From NCBI GenBank assembly GCA_947497475.1, contig CANMGS010000002.1, positions 744,001 to 808,000 on the forward strand: 64,000 nucleotides of DNA, in the 5' to 3' direction. Under the pieces are notes generated by a model. It searched no databases and was not told the DNA's origin. It saw only the letters and a program-made list of their open reading frames with translations. Of this stretch, positions 54,601 through 63,584 are shown piece by piece (position 1 is the stretch's first letter; every line of letters starts with the position of its first letter). The position numbers and the translations under genes are program-made. The stretch comes from an uncultured Amylibacter sp. (GTDB lineage Bacteria > Pseudomonadota > Alphaproteobacteria > Rhodobacterales > Rhodobacteraceae).

Positions 54601-55036
54601 TGGCATCGCGCAAGACTTGAACCTCAGCTCCAATAACTTCAACTGTTTCAATCTCCACCCCCTCTTGAAGGGATCTGATTGGGTCAAGTTTGGCACGAAC
54701 GATAGGTAACTCAACAATCTTTTGCCCTGACTTAGCTGAGATAACCATATTGGATAATTGCACCTGGGTACTTAACCCTTCTGATGCCATAACCAAACTG
54801 ACTTCGCCAACCTTAACATCAAAGTCGCTTAATGCTTCGCTGGCCAATCGCTCAACAGTATTTTGAGCAGACGGTAAGACAAGCGGCCCAGACTTTACAC
54901 GAATAAGAAGCGCCGCCACAGCGATGACCAGTATGATAGTAATAATAGAAATCAGGTAGATACTCGCACGAAGCGCTCGGCGCAAAACGGGTTTTGACCG
55001 CACTTTGGTATCGCTTTCTATTTGTTTCCCATTCAT
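51653..55036 (-). CDS. Large AsmA/YhdP-like envelope protein
   Basis: 1127 residues. One membrane segment near the N-terminus (about 27-48) and a very long periplasmic beta-rich region that resembles the DUF3971/AsmA-like C-terminal architecture of YhdP and related repeating-beta-groove proteins. The C-terminal part, with GDGIVFETVDGQFELKPKGVEL (landmarks about 983-1004) and LDGNYNTSTKSLNFEGVVTPLYALNG, is the AsmA_2 core. These bridge-like proteins are thought to move phospholipids between the two membranes. The last about 40 residues are Lys/Gln/Pro-rich. Alone upstream of queA. Confidence 0.87.
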   Translation of the reverse strand: MNGKQIESDTKVRSKPVLRRALRASIYLISIITIILVIAVAALLIRVKSGPLVLPSAQNTVERLASEALSDFDVKVGEVSLVMASEGLSTQVQLSNMVISAKSGQKIVELPIVRAKLDPIRSLQEGVEIETVEVIGAEVQVLRDARGKFNFLPVDTENTELIGPDIIFANVNAAAVKAPLSALKLITMSDTQFTYVDQLNGRVWKSEKTLLKSERENDVITADANIVLTSDGHADTSAGLRFSYTVDAENFDFSLRFENADTVTLADQVPALDFLRSFEAAVTGSLSASISTDGTLGTLSGVLETNEGKLVESPQSKPIKFEKVKAYFDYDKTADSFNFTQVTAESAAGNLTGESQVELFRGDDGGVDSISGSVNLSVLDLHPEGIFAEPLVFDNVSANIHVTLSPLTVTLQDAALKLDDQSIQVHGSSVAGDLYWSNSYLATFNEVNRDEVLKYWPIIAKPKTRSWIEENILEGTAKNGFAQINSQNGKISVDFKFDIENAQVRYLKTLPVLQGANGQGHLTEKSFFASLTNGVVISPNGATISLDGSTFTVPDLTAKPAMGDIDLKAKSTLQGALNILDEKPFEFLKKVNLSPNLGNGKADVIAKLSVPLKKGATTNDVIFDANAVVTELVSEKLVKGRTITADEMMLHADNKGLNLTGIAKLDGLLSETEWIMPIGKEHKGRSEIISKVNLTDENLRILGIQFDKGTVTGSAPGIFNAIFEKGRAAKYSLTSNMAGLGLRVSGLNWTKPKKAKGRLLVSGTLGKSFTVDNVSIEASGLKAKGAVLLNADNTFRRADFTNVTLDNWLNVAAEIEATGVGKTKIVVSKGTVDLSKVKFASNEGAAKAGPPMDVVLDRLILADNLTLTNVRAKLQSDKGLRGNYTARVNGGAEIKGTIFPQQHGTGAEIIAVNAGEVMRSADLYKKGVGGELRMVVIPSKEVGEYKGTFQIKKFKVKQDSVLADILNAISVVGLVQQLSGDGIVFETVDGQFELKPKGVELRKTSAVGVSIGITLDGNYNTSTKSLNFEGVVTPLYALNGTLERVFGKLFGRTRGEGLFSFVYKLSGAASDPKISVNPLSILAPGAFREMFRTEIPKVDAPAQSKKQNQTPVAQDQEKDPIDFDTRN

Positions 55037-55155
55037 TTTTTTGGAAACGCCTCTGCTCTTGGATTATATTTGATCTTTTCAATCAAACGCTATTTGTATC
55101 TATAAGTGATATCTTAATCACCCAGATACATAAACGCCAGCAAATGAGGTCTTAA

Positions 55156-55617
55156 TTGTTAGAAATCGGAAAAAAATCACCTAATTTTAAATTGCCGCGT
55201 GACGGCGGAGGTTTTTTAAGCCTGTCAGATTTTGCAGGAAAGACACTTGTTATTTTCTTTTACCCAAAAGATGACACATCAGGATGCACTAAAGAAGCCA
55301 TTGGTTTTACAGAACATTTAGGTGATTTTGATGAAGTTGGAGCAGCAGTTATTGGCGTTTCAAAAGATACAATTGTAAAGCATGAAAAATTCATTACTAA
55401 ACATGGACTAAAAGTCCCGCTTTTATCTGATGTCGAAGGGGAAATGTGCGACGCTTTTGGTGTTTGGAAAGAAAAATCCATGTACGGAAAAACCTATATG
55501 GGGATTGAACGTTCGACCTTTATAATCGACGGGAATGGCATCATCCGAGAGATGTGGACAAAAGTCCGCGTAAAAGGGCATGTTGAAACCGTTTTAAATG
55601 CGGTTCAAAACTTATGA
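55156..55617 (+). CDS. bcp: Peroxiredoxin of the BCP/PrxQ type
   Basis: 153 residues, starting at TTG (55156) with TGAGGT about seven bases before it. Reduces hydroperoxides with a thiol. The peroxidatic Cys44 sits in PKDDTSGCTKEAIGF; the position five residues later, where most BCPs have a resolving Cys, is Ile49. A further Cys at 98 (EGEMCDAFG) could resolve, or the enzyme may act as a 1-Cys type with external thiols. Its stop codon overlaps the next gene by four bases. Confidence 0.93.
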   Translation: MLEIGKKSPNFKLPRDGGGFLSLSDFAGKTLVIFFYPKDDTSGCTKEAIGFTEHLGDFDEVGAAVIGVSKDTIVKHEKFITKHGLKVPLLSDVEGEMCDAFGVWKEKSMYGKTYMGIERSTFIIDGNGIIREMWTKVRVKGHVETVLNAVQNL

Positions 55618-56432
55618 CGCGCCCAACGCTCACTGAATTGGCCTACACAGTTTTAACAACCGCGGATGGCCGCGAGAAAACTCGTATATCACGTGAAGCC
55701 GCATCACTTTGGTTTGCAAGCGCTAAAGAAGGTGATCCTTTGGAAATTGGAGATAGTACTCCACCTATATCACCCAGTAGACCCGACAAACCAGAACTCC
55801 TCGCCCCAAATCAGGTGCCCCGCAGACGTACAGGTACTGAAAAAGGGCGCATCGCTTTATTACATGCTATTGCACATATAGAGTTGAATGCGGTTGATTT
55901 ACATTGGGATATTATACCACGCTTTGCGCATATAAAAATGCCACATGGATATTATGATGATTGGGTAAAAGCTGCGGATGAGGAGTCTAAACATTTCAAC
56001 TTACTATGCGATAGACTCGAAGCGATGGGATCATTCTATGGAGAGTTACCAGCTCATGCAGGTATGTGGCGCGCCGCAAAAGACACCGCTAATGATTTTA
56101 TGGGACGTCTCGCAATTGTTCCAATGGTTTTAGAAGCTCGTGGTCTAGATGTAACGCCAGGAATGATAGATTTATTTAAAAAGGTTGAAGATAAAGAAAC
56201 AACAAATGCTCTAGAAATCATATATGCAGAAGAAGTTGGGCATGTTGCATATGGTTCCAAATGGTTCCACTTCTTATGCGGGCGCCATGAAGAAGATCCA
56301 AAAGAACGCTTCCATGGATTGGTAAACAAATATTTTTCAGGTGGATTAAAGCCTCCATTCAATGATGAAAAGCGCGCAGAGGCTGGATTACCTTTGGATT
56401 TCTACTGGCCAATGGTCAAAGAGACCCCATAA
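55614..56432 (+). CDS. Ferritin-like DUF455 family protein
   Basis: 272 residues, a helical ferritin-like domain. Carboxylate-and-His motifs typical of a di-iron site are visible: AIAHIELNAVDL (about 84-95), DEESKHFNLLCDRL (about 122-135) and YAEEVGHVAYG (about 203-213). DUF455 proteins are uncharacterised; the fold suggests iron binding, oxygen activation or diiron redox chemistry. Translational coupling to the peroxiredoxin (ATGA overlap) hints at a shared role in handling peroxide or iron. Confidence 0.85.
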   Translation: MTRPTLTELAYTVLTTADGREKTRISREAASLWFASAKEGDPLEIGDSTPPISPSRPDKPELLAPNQVPRRRTGTEKGRIALLHAIAHIELNAVDLHWDIIPRFAHIKMPHGYYDDWVKAADEESKHFNLLCDRLEAMGSFYGELPAHAGMWRAAKDTANDFMGRLAIVPMVLEARGLDVTPGMIDLFKKVEDKETTNALEIIYAEEVGHVAYGSKWFHFLCGRHEEDPKERFHGLVNKYFSGGLKPPFNDEKRAEAGLPLDFYWPMVKETP

Positions 56433-56630
56433 ACCTACTAACTTTAGCAAAAAGAACCTTAGGGAAATAAGCGTAAATTTGCCTAAATATATGGTATATT
56501 GACATATTCTCGCCACGTTATCCGATAATATGTTGCTTGAGAGGCAAAATTTGCATAAAAACCCTATATCCATCCCCATGGAAGTGGGGTGCGCGAGGGG
56601 ATAATAAAAATTGGCCGGTGATAAAAAAGC
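56433..56630 (+). promoter_or_regulatory. Promoter/leader of the M23-bactofilin operon
   Basis: The 198-bp gap contains TTGACA (about 56499) with AT-rich -10-like GATAAT some 19 bases on, and a hairpin around CATCCCCA/TGGGGTG (about 56570-56591) in the leader. The ribosome site before the ATG at 56631 is weak. Nothing else stands out. Confidence 0.4.
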
Positions 56631-57947
56631 ATGAAAAATGCACTCAATAAATATTTGCCTGAACAACGAATTTATATTCGTACAGATCAATCAACACGCT
56701 TCTTGACGTTAACGTCAAAAGCACAATTACTTATTGCTGGTGTTGCAACAGTTAGTGCTTCATGGCTCATGATTGCCTCAGCAATCCTTGGGTTTGAAAT
56801 GTTTGAAGCGCGTTCTGCATCACAACGTGCAGAGAACCTTAAAGAAGCATACGAGCTGCGTTTGAACACACTTTCCGCAGAACGTGACCGCCGTGCATTA
56901 GAAGCACAGGCAGCACAAGAACAATTCTATGTCGCTTTGAACCAAATCTCTGCACAACAAACCGATTTGCTTGAAGCTGAAGAGCAACGCCGTGAATTGG
57001 CGACAGGTTTGCAAATTATGCAAACAAAATTGCAAGACGCTGTAAAAGCACGTGATAAAGCAGAACGTAATTCAGATAACCTATTGGCTGAACTACAAGA
57101 AGCGAACGGCAATAAAACAACACAACTAGGTGCTGCAGAAGAGTTAAACAAAACAGTAGCTCTGCTATCTCAAGAATTGAATAGCTCAGTCAACAGACGT
57201 AAAGAATTATCTGAAGAAGCGACTAGTGCAAAACAGCAAGCACAAGATTTGTTGTTTACAGCAGAATTAAACGACCTTCAAAACGAACAAATCTTTAATC
57301 GTTTATCAGAAGCTGTTGAAGTATCATTGTCCCCGCTTGAACGCGCCTTAAAACGTTCAGGAATAAACGCAGATGCTCTATTACGTGATGTCAAAAGAAC
57401 ACACTCTGGTTCCGGTGGTCCTCTAACAGCATTGACGGTATCCAGTAAAGGTACAGCTGCACACAAACACACAGAGCGTGCTTATGGCATTCTTCAAGAT
57501 CTAGACCGCATTAATCTTTTGAAGATCGCAGGCAACAAAGTACCGCTGTCCCACCCAGTGCGCGGTTCATACAGATACACAAGTGGATTTGGTGGTCGTC
57601 GCGATCCAAAGAATGGCGGATGGCGCCAACACAATGGTACTGATATGGCAGGCCCATTAGGCACGCCAATTGTTGCCACAGGTGATGGTGTAGTAACATT
57701 TGCAGGCCGCCAATCTGGCTATGGTCGCTTGATTAAGATTAGACATAAACAGGGATTTGAGAGTTTTTATGCTCATTTACACCGTATAAATGTAAAAGAG
57801 GGGCAAAAGGTCTCGCGCGGTGATAAAATCGGTGCTATGGGCAACTCTGGCCGTAGTACTGGTGTCCACCTGCACTACGAAATCCGCATCGGCGGAAAAC
57901 CAGTTAACGCAATGAATTATATAAAGGCTGCTAAAGATGTTTTCTAA
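56631..57947 (+). CDS. M23 metallopeptidase with coiled coil
   Basis: 438 residues. A membrane segment (about 33-53) is followed by a long coiled coil rich in Glu, Gln, Ala and Arg (about 62-215) and a C-terminal LytM/M23 domain (about 320-425). The zinc ligands are intact: HNGTD (His and Asp, about 331-335) and VHLHYEI (about 406-412). Such enzymes cut peptidoglycan cross-bridges or act as activators. It overlaps the bactofilin gene by eleven bases; bactofilin-M23 pairs shape cells or stalks in other bacteria, so a cell-shape role is likely. Confidence 0.93.
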   Translation: MKNALNKYLPEQRIYIRTDQSTRFLTLTSKAQLLIAGVATVSASWLMIASAILGFEMFEARSASQRAENLKEAYELRLNTLSAERDRRALEAQAAQEQFYVALNQISAQQTDLLEAEEQRRELATGLQIMQTKLQDAVKARDKAERNSDNLLAELQEANGNKTTQLGAAEELNKTVALLSQELNSSVNRRKELSEEATSAKQQAQDLLFTAELNDLQNEQIFNRLSEAVEVSLSPLERALKRSGINADALLRDVKRTHSGSGGPLTALTVSSKGTAAHKHTERAYGILQDLDRINLLKIAGNKVPLSHPVRGSYRYTSGFGGRRDPKNGGWRQHNGTDMAGPLGTPIVATGDGVVTFAGRQSGYGRLIKIRHKQGFESFYAHLHRINVKEGQKVSRGDKIGAMGNSGRSTGVHLHYEIRIGGKPVNAMNYIKAAKDVF

Positions 57948-58416
57948 AAGCAAGATCAACGAACCAGAGAAAAAGCCAGAGGCGCCAAAAGCCGCTGAAA
58001 AGAAAGTTGATGTTCCAAAATCATCATCAACTTCTGCTCCATCTCCAGTTGCTCCAAAAGCAAAACCACCAGCGTCTGTTTTGTCAACTGACTTGCATAT
58101 CAAAGGCAATATCAAAACATCTGGTGATATCCAAATCGAAGGCGAAATCGTTGGCGATGTTCGTGCCCACCTTCTAACAGTTGGTCAAACAGCAAAAATC
58201 AAAGGCGAAGTAATCGCTGATGATGTTGTAGTAAACGGCCATGTTGCAGGTACAGTACGCGGCCTAAAAGTCCGATTGACTGCGACAGCACGTGTTGAAG
58301 GCGACATTATCCACAAAACAATCGCTATCGAAAGCGGTGCACATTTTGAAGGTTCTGTACGTCGTGAAGAAGATCCTTTGACATCATCAAAGGCTGCTTC
58401 GAAAGCTGCTTCATAA
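57937..58416 (+). CDS. Bactofilin (polymer-forming cytoskeletal protein)
   Basis: 159 residues. A Pro/Lys/Ala-rich unstructured N-terminus (about 1-50) precedes the bactofilin right-handed beta helix (about 51-140: LHIKGNIKTSGDIQIEGEI, given by its ends, through ARVEGDIIHKTIAIESGAHF) and a short Ser/Ala/Lys tail. Bactofilins self-assemble without nucleotide into membrane-associated filaments that position cell-wall enzymes. The gene begins inside the M23 peptidase gene, so both proteins are probably made together and act together. Confidence 0.95.
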   Translation: MFSKSKINEPEKKPEAPKAAEKKVDVPKSSSTSAPSPVAPKAKPPASVLSTDLHIKGNIKTSGDIQIEGEIVGDVRAHLLTVGQTAKIKGEVIADDVVVNGHVAGTVRGLKVRLTATARVEGDIIHKTIAIESGAHFEGSVRREEDPLTSSKAASKAAS

Positions 58417-58440
58417 GTTTTAAGCCTATATATTAAACGT

Positions 58441-58473
58441 TAAAAAGCCCGCTCTATTGAAGCGGGCTTTTTG
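58441..58473. terminator. Bidirectional terminator, bactofilin/prfB
   Basis: Perfect twelve-base-pair stem AAAAAGCCCGCT/AGCGGGCTTTTT (58442-58453 with 58461-58472), seven-base loop. Ends the bactofilin transcript and, on the other strand, the mrcA-to-prfB transcript. Confidence 0.93.
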
Positions 58474-58492
58474 CACTTCAGCAATATAGACA

Positions 58493-59620
58493 TTAATCAA
58501 CTGCGTTTGCTTCACCGCGGCTTTTCCCAACCACGTCTTGTGCTAGAACAGCAGCCATAAACTGATCCAGATCACCATCTAAAACACCTTGTGTATCAGA
58601 GGTTTCCGTATTTGTACGCAAATCCTTGATCATTTGATAGGGCTGCAAAACGTATGAACGTATCTGGTTTCCCCAACCTGCATCACCTTTATTTTCATGC
58701 GCCTCGTTCATCGCTTCACTGCGACGATCAAGTTCCATTTGATACAAGCGTGATTTCAAAGCCTTCATAGCAATATCACGGTTTTGATGTTGTGACTTTT
58801 CTGAGGACGTTACGACAATACCTGTGGGGTTATGTGTAATTCGTACAGCAGAATCGGTTGTATTAACGTGCTGCCCTCCTGCCCCAGATGAACGATATGT
58901 GTCGATACGGATATCCGCTGGGTTTACTTCAATTTCAATGTTGTCATCCACGACAGGGTACACTGTGATTGAAGAAAACGAAGTATGCCTTTTCGCAGCA
59001 CTATCAAACGGCGAAATGCGAACTAAACGATGTACACCGCTTTCGGACTTCAACCAACCATATGCGTTATGTCCAGAAATTTTATAAGATGCCGATTTAA
59101 TACCTGCCTCGTCGCCAGCCGTTTCAGATTGAAGTTCTACAGTATATCCCTTCTTCTCTGCCCAACGTACATACATGCGCGCTAGCATTGATGCCCAATC
59201 ACAACTTTCTGTACCACCAGCCCCAGACTTAACCTCTAGGAAGGTGTCATTAGAATCCGCTTCTCCATTCAACAAAGCTTCCAATTTGCGTTTAGCAGCA
59301 AGCTTTACAAGACCTTTGATAGCCTTTTCAGCTTCATCAATAACATCTTGATCCTCTTCCATCTCGCCCAACTCAATAAGCTCGATGTTGTCATTTAAAT
59401 CTTGATCCAGCGACTTAAAGTTTTCCATCGCATCCACAAGCATCTGACGTTCACGCATCAATTTCTGTGCCTTCGCAGGATCATTCCACAAGTCAGGGTC
59501 TTCTGACATCGCATTAAATTCTTCCATACGGTGTTCAGCTGTGTCCCAGTCCATACGCTGTTTTAACAGCTCTAATGTGTCACGGATTTCGTCAGCGATA
59601 TTCTCAATTTCTGCGCGCAT
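58493..59620 (-). CDS. prfB: Peptide chain release factor 2
   Basis: 375 residues. Recognises UGA and UAA stop codons. The tripeptide anticodon SPF (ISPFDSAAKRHTSF, about 205-218) and the catalytic GGQ in SSGAGGQHVNTTDSAV (about 240-255) are present. The frame is continuous from the first ATG: no in-frame UGA near codon 25, so the E. coli-type programmed +1 frameshift autoregulation is absent, as in many alphaproteobacteria. It follows mrcA with a 66-bp gap and ends at a strong terminator. Confidence 0.97.
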   Translation of the reverse strand: MRAEIENIADEIRDTLELLKQRMDWDTAEHRMEEFNAMSEDPDLWNDPAKAQKLMRERQMLVDAMENFKSLDQDLNDNIELIELGEMEEDQDVIDEAEKAIKGLVKLAAKRKLEALLNGEADSNDTFLEVKSGAGGTESCDWASMLARMYVRWAEKKGYTVELQSETAGDEAGIKSASYKISGHNAYGWLKSESGVHRLVRISPFDSAAKRHTSFSSITVYPVVDDNIEIEVNPADIRIDTYRSSGAGGQHVNTTDSAVRITHNPTGIVVTSSEKSQHQNRDIAMKALKSRLYQMELDRRSEAMNEAHENKGDAGWGNQIRSYVLQPYQMIKDLRTNTETSDTQGVLDGDLDQFMAAVLAQDVVGKSRGEANAVD

Positions 59621-59686
59621 GTGCCCTGCTTATTCTTTTAAATGTTTGTGCTGTTTTACAAAGCGAATAGCTTTGGGTAAAGGGTA

Positions 59687-62218
59687 CTAATACAGACCGC
59701 CAGACGTAAGTGACCCAAAGCTTGCTTTCTTTGGTATCTTTTTCACTTCACCAGTCGAAGTCTTTACAGTTGTGTCTGCATCTTCACCACGTGAGAACAA
59801 TAGAAGATCTGAACCAAGTCCCCAGCCACCATCAATGATGTCCAAAGCGCCATCTAATGGATCTTCGCCAATGCGGAACAATTCTGCAACCACATGCTCA
59901 CCTGTTGCATTATCGGGCAAACGGGTGCCGGTAAAACGGTCAAATTTAATAAAATACGTATTTTCTGGCTGTTCAAACTTTCCAGCACCATAAGATTCAA
60001 TAGCCTTCTTCATAAAGCTATTGAACACAGGACCACACATACCGCCGCCAGAGGCACCACGACCAAGACTGCGTGGGCGATCGTACCCCATATAACATCC
60101 AGCAACGATATTAGGTGTGAAACCAACAAACCAAACATCCTTTGCATCATTCGTTGTACCTGTCTTACCAGCAACAGGTACACCAAGGTTCACCGTACGA
60201 CTTGCGGTACCACGATCAACAACACCGCGCATCATTGATGTCAGTTGATAAGCTGTTACATCATCCATGATACGTTCGCGGTTGCTTTGAATTTCTGGTG
60301 ACACACCCTCTTCGAGCGCCCCTAATGAACAGCCGACGCAGGACCGACGATCATGGCGATACACTGTTTCACCCCAACGATTCTGCACGCGGTCAACCAT
60401 AGTGGGCTCCACACGTTCACCGCCGTTTGCAAACATCGCATAGGCAGCAACCATCTTGAACAAAGTCGTTTCTTGTGCACCCAATGCATTTGCAAGGAAT
60501 GGGTCCATGCTGTTGTAAACACCAAAACGTTCAGCGTAGTCAGCCACAACGTTCATACCTACTTCTTGTGCCAAACGAATGGTCATCAGGTTTCTAGAAC
60601 GCTCAATACCTGTCCGTAATGGAGCTGGGCCATAAAATTTATTAGATGCGTTTTTAGGACGCCATAAGCCTTGTGGCGTTGCAATTTCAATCGGAGCATC
60701 GATTACAATTGTAGATGGGGAATAACCACTATCCAGTGCAGATGCATATACGAATGGTTTAAATGATGAGCCAGGTTGTCGCGTGGCTTGCGTTGCACGA
60801 TTAAACACGCTGTGTTGGTATGAGAATCCGCCTTGCATAGCTAATACGCGACCTGAATTTGTATCCATCGCCATGAAACCACCTTGGATTTCTGGGATTT
60901 GACGCAGGGACCAATTCTGAAATGCACCATCTTTTTCAATTGCTTTAACGTGGATAACGTCACCAACAGCCAAGATATCACTTGGTTTTTTAGCCTTAGA
61001 ACGTGTTTTACCATCTACGCGGGGACGCCATGTCAGTTCTGCCATTGGCAAGAAATGCCCATCAGCGTCTTCATCGACATCTTCGATACCAATACGTGCA
61101 GACTTATCGCCCAATTCCAAAACAACGGCAGCATGCCAACTGTCTACATCGCGTGCAATTTTCACATTTGACAGAGCATTACGCCATGTTGCTTCATCAG
61201 CTAAGTCGGCTTTTTCCAACTTCGCCGTTGCACCACGGTAGATGCGAAGCTGGCGGTCATATTTTTCCAGACCTGCTCGCAATGACAATGCTGCTTCTTT
61301 TTGCAATTCAGGGTCCATAGTGGCGCGGATAGCCAAACCACCACCAAAGAATTCATCTTCACCAAAAGTACCAGACAATTGACGGCGAATTTCATCAGAG
61401 AAATAATCACGTGGCGTACGAGAAGCCCGCAAAGATACAAAATTGCCACCTTGAACTGTTGCTAATGGTTTTGCGATAGCAAGCTTTGCTTCTTCATCCG
61501 TAATGTATCCATTCTCAGACATTTCACGTAAAACAAAGTTACGACGGTTCGTTGCCTTCTCTCTTTGACGAACTGGATGGTAAGTACTTGGTGCTTTTGG
61601 CAGAGCAGCCAAATATGCGGCCTCTTCCACAGTTACGTCCTCTAGGGTTTTCCCAAAATATGTTTCTGCCGCAGCAGTAACACCATATGAATTTTGACCA
61701 AGAAAAATCTCATTCAAATAAAGTTGCAAAATTTGATCTTTGTTCAACGTTGCCTCTAAACGGGACGCAAGGATGAGTTCTTTAATCTTACGTTCTGCAG
61801 AGCGATCACCAGATAATAGGAAGTTTTTCATCACCTGCTGTGTAATCGTAGACGCGCCGCGCAAACGGCCACCACGCGCAGCATCAATACCTGCCTTTAC
61901 CATACCCAAAGGATCATACCCTTTGTGGTTATAAAAGTTCTTATCCTCAGCACTGATAAATGCATATTTCACAATGTCTGGAATTTCATCAATTGGTGTG
62001 TATAGGCGACGTTCTTGTGCGAACTCGTCCATAACTTTACCTTCAATCGAATAAACACGGCTGATTGTAGCAGGCTCATAACTTGCGAGGCGTTCATGGT
62101 CAGGTAAATCGCGACCATACATAAAAAAGACAGCACCAATTAACAACGCGACTAGGACAACACCGATAGTAATCCAGCTGAAAATCCACCCAAAAAATGA
62201 AACGATTGGTCGAAGCAC
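59687..62218 (-). CDS. mrcA: Penicillin-binding protein 1A (bifunctional)
   Basis: About 843 residues from a GTG at 62218, chosen because GGGAGG lies six bases upstream and MLRPIVSFFGWIF is the normal PBP1A start; the frame stays open to 62284 and an ATG at 62242 has only a weak site. A membrane anchor (about 6-30) precedes the glycosyltransferase domain (SAEDKNFYNHKGYDPLG, with catalytic Glu, and GGRLRGASTITQQ) and the transpeptidase domain (QPGSSFKPF with nucleophile Ser, SRN near 515, and VAGKTGTTND). Builds and cross-links peptidoglycan. Between the amidase and prfB on the minus strand. Confidence 0.95.
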   Translation of the reverse strand: MLRPIVSFFGWIFSWITIGVVLVALLIGAVFFMYGRDLPDHERLASYEPATISRVYSIEGKVMDEFAQERRLYTPIDEIPDIVKYAFISAEDKNFYNHKGYDPLGMVKAGIDAARGGRLRGASTITQQVMKNFLLSGDRSAERKIKELILASRLEATLNKDQILQLYLNEIFLGQNSYGVTAAAETYFGKTLEDVTVEEAAYLAALPKAPSTYHPVRQREKATNRRNFVLREMSENGYITDEEAKLAIAKPLATVQGGNFVSLRASRTPRDYFSDEIRRQLSGTFGEDEFFGGGLAIRATMDPELQKEAALSLRAGLEKYDRQLRIYRGATAKLEKADLADEATWRNALSNVKIARDVDSWHAAVVLELGDKSARIGIEDVDEDADGHFLPMAELTWRPRVDGKTRSKAKKPSDILAVGDVIHVKAIEKDGAFQNWSLRQIPEIQGGFMAMDTNSGRVLAMQGGFSYQHSVFNRATQATRQPGSSFKPFVYASALDSGYSPSTIVIDAPIEIATPQGLWRPKNASNKFYGPAPLRTGIERSRNLMTIRLAQEVGMNVVADYAERFGVYNSMDPFLANALGAQETTLFKMVAAYAMFANGGERVEPTMVDRVQNRWGETVYRHDRRSCVGCSLGALEEGVSPEIQSNRERIMDDVTAYQLTSMMRGVVDRGTASRTVNLGVPVAGKTGTTNDAKDVWFVGFTPNIVAGCYMGYDRPRSLGRGASGGGMCGPVFNSFMKKAIESYGAGKFEQPENTYFIKFDRFTGTRLPDNATGEHVVAELFRIGEDPLDGALDIIDGGWGLGSDLLLFSRGEDADTTVKTSTGEVKKIPKKASFGSLTSGGLY

Positions 62219-62354
62219 AAGTGGCCTCCCTTTTTTACACATTGGTTTGCTTATAGGCCGAGTGCCTTTGAAGGTCAAAAACACTTCTGGACTATTTGCG
62301 CTCGTTTACGCCTGATATACTATATTAAATAGGTATGAAGGCTAATTTTGTAAC

Positions 62355-63584
62355 CTACTGACGTAATAATTGTCCTTGTGCCGCATCTTCAACAGACCAA
62401 GTATCAAGTGCTAAAACGATTCCTTCTATAACTTTAATCCGCCATTCGCGGTTCAAAAGGTTATTCAAATCGCGTTCGTTTGACATAAATCCAAGCTCAA
62501 CCAAGATAGAAGGGAAATCTGGGGCTTTCAAAACTGTAAATCCTGCTTGTAAATGCGGTCGTTTGCGTAAACGGCCAATTGATTGCGCAACTCCGGAAAC
62601 AACCATGTCTGCCAACAAATCACTACGTGATTGTGTTTCCACACGCGCCATCTCCATAAGCACAGTCGCTACAGTATCTGATTGTTTAGATAAGTCTACA
62701 CCAGCTAATAAATCAGCTCTATCATGATGCTCTGCTAGGTATTGCGATGCTTCATTCGAAGCCTCATCGGATAAAGAATAAACAGTCGTTCCTGTCGCCC
62801 AACCACTTTCTAGAGCATCTGCATGAAGCGAAATAAACAAATCTGCTCCCAAAGCACGAGCACGTGTAATGCGTGCAGGCAAAGAAACAAATTCATCAGC
62901 ATCACGTGTAAGATGGGCTTTGTACCGCCCCGTTAAGATCAAGCTTTCTTTTAATTCACGTGCAAATTTTAAAACCAAATCTTTCTCTAACTTACCACCA
63001 TTACGTGCCCCAGAGTCTATGCCTCCGTGCCCAGGATCTAAAACAACAACCAATGGCGCATCGCCAATTTGGCGCTTTTTAGGTGCAATAACATCTATAG
63101 GTTTGGGTAAATCCCAACCCGCCTCTTCGCGAATACCTGATTTGGCCGAGAACTCATCTTGGTTGCTTAATTTGAACTTCGCGACCATACGCGCACTACC
63201 TCGGTCAGGATCAGTGCGCATTTCCACCTCATCGAGGATCATAGGTTCTGTTAACTCTATAACCATGCGCGACCAGCCCGCTTGATAAGCACCAAAACGC
63301 AAACCATTTACTTTTTCAGTTTTTAAAGCTTTATCACCAGAAAAGCCCGCCCAGTCGATTTCTTTAAAATCGAACACAATACGGTTGGGCTCTGTAAGCG
63401 TAAATATACGATAGGGAATCGGTTGTGATAACTCTAACTCAACTTGCATTTCGCGATAAGACAGATCGGCAATGGTAGAATTATCATTATCAACGCGTGC
63501 CAAAGCGCGTAGTTCTTGCGCATAAGCGACATCATTAAACGCCAACACAATTAGACATACGAAAACCGTAATCTTCTTAAACAC
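62355..63584 (-). CDS. N-acetylmuramoyl-L-alanine amidase (AMIN + amidase_3)
   Basis: About 409 residues from a GTG at 63584 (VFKKITVFV), preceded by GAGG at seven bases; a longer frame to 63650 exists but the signal peptide fits the GTG start. Signal peptide (about 1-22, cleavage near AYA-QE), an AMIN domain (about 25-130, peptidoglycan/septum targeting) and an amidase_3 domain (about 175-400) with zinc ligands in DPGHGGIDSGARNG, EKDLVLKFA, FISLHADAL and catalytic Glu in VELGFMSN. Cleaves the amide link of murein during cell separation (AmiC-like). 136 bp upstream of the mrcA start on the same strand. Confidence 0.94.
   Translation of the reverse strand: MFKKITVFVCLIVLAFNDVAYAQELRALARVDNDNSTIADLSYREMQVELELSQPIPYRIFTLTEPNRIVFDFKEIDWAGFSGDKALKTEKVNGLRFGAYQAGWSRMVIELTEPMILDEVEMRTDPDRGSARMVAKFKLSNQDEFSAKSGIREEAGWDLPKPIDVIAPKKRQIGDAPLVVVLDPGHGGIDSGARNGGKLEKDLVLKFARELKESLILTGRYKAHLTRDADEFVSLPARITRARALGADLFISLHADALESGWATGTTVYSLSDEASNEASQYLAEHHDRADLLAGVDLSKQSDTVATVLMEMARVETQSRSDLLADMVVSGVAQSIGRLRKRPHLQAGFTVLKAPDFPSILVELGFMSNERDLNNLLNREWRIKVIEGIVLALDTWSVEDAAQGQLLRQ

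Noticed and set aside
59540-59620. Programmed frameshift in prfB
   Set aside because: The frame is continuous with no in-frame UGA near codon 25.
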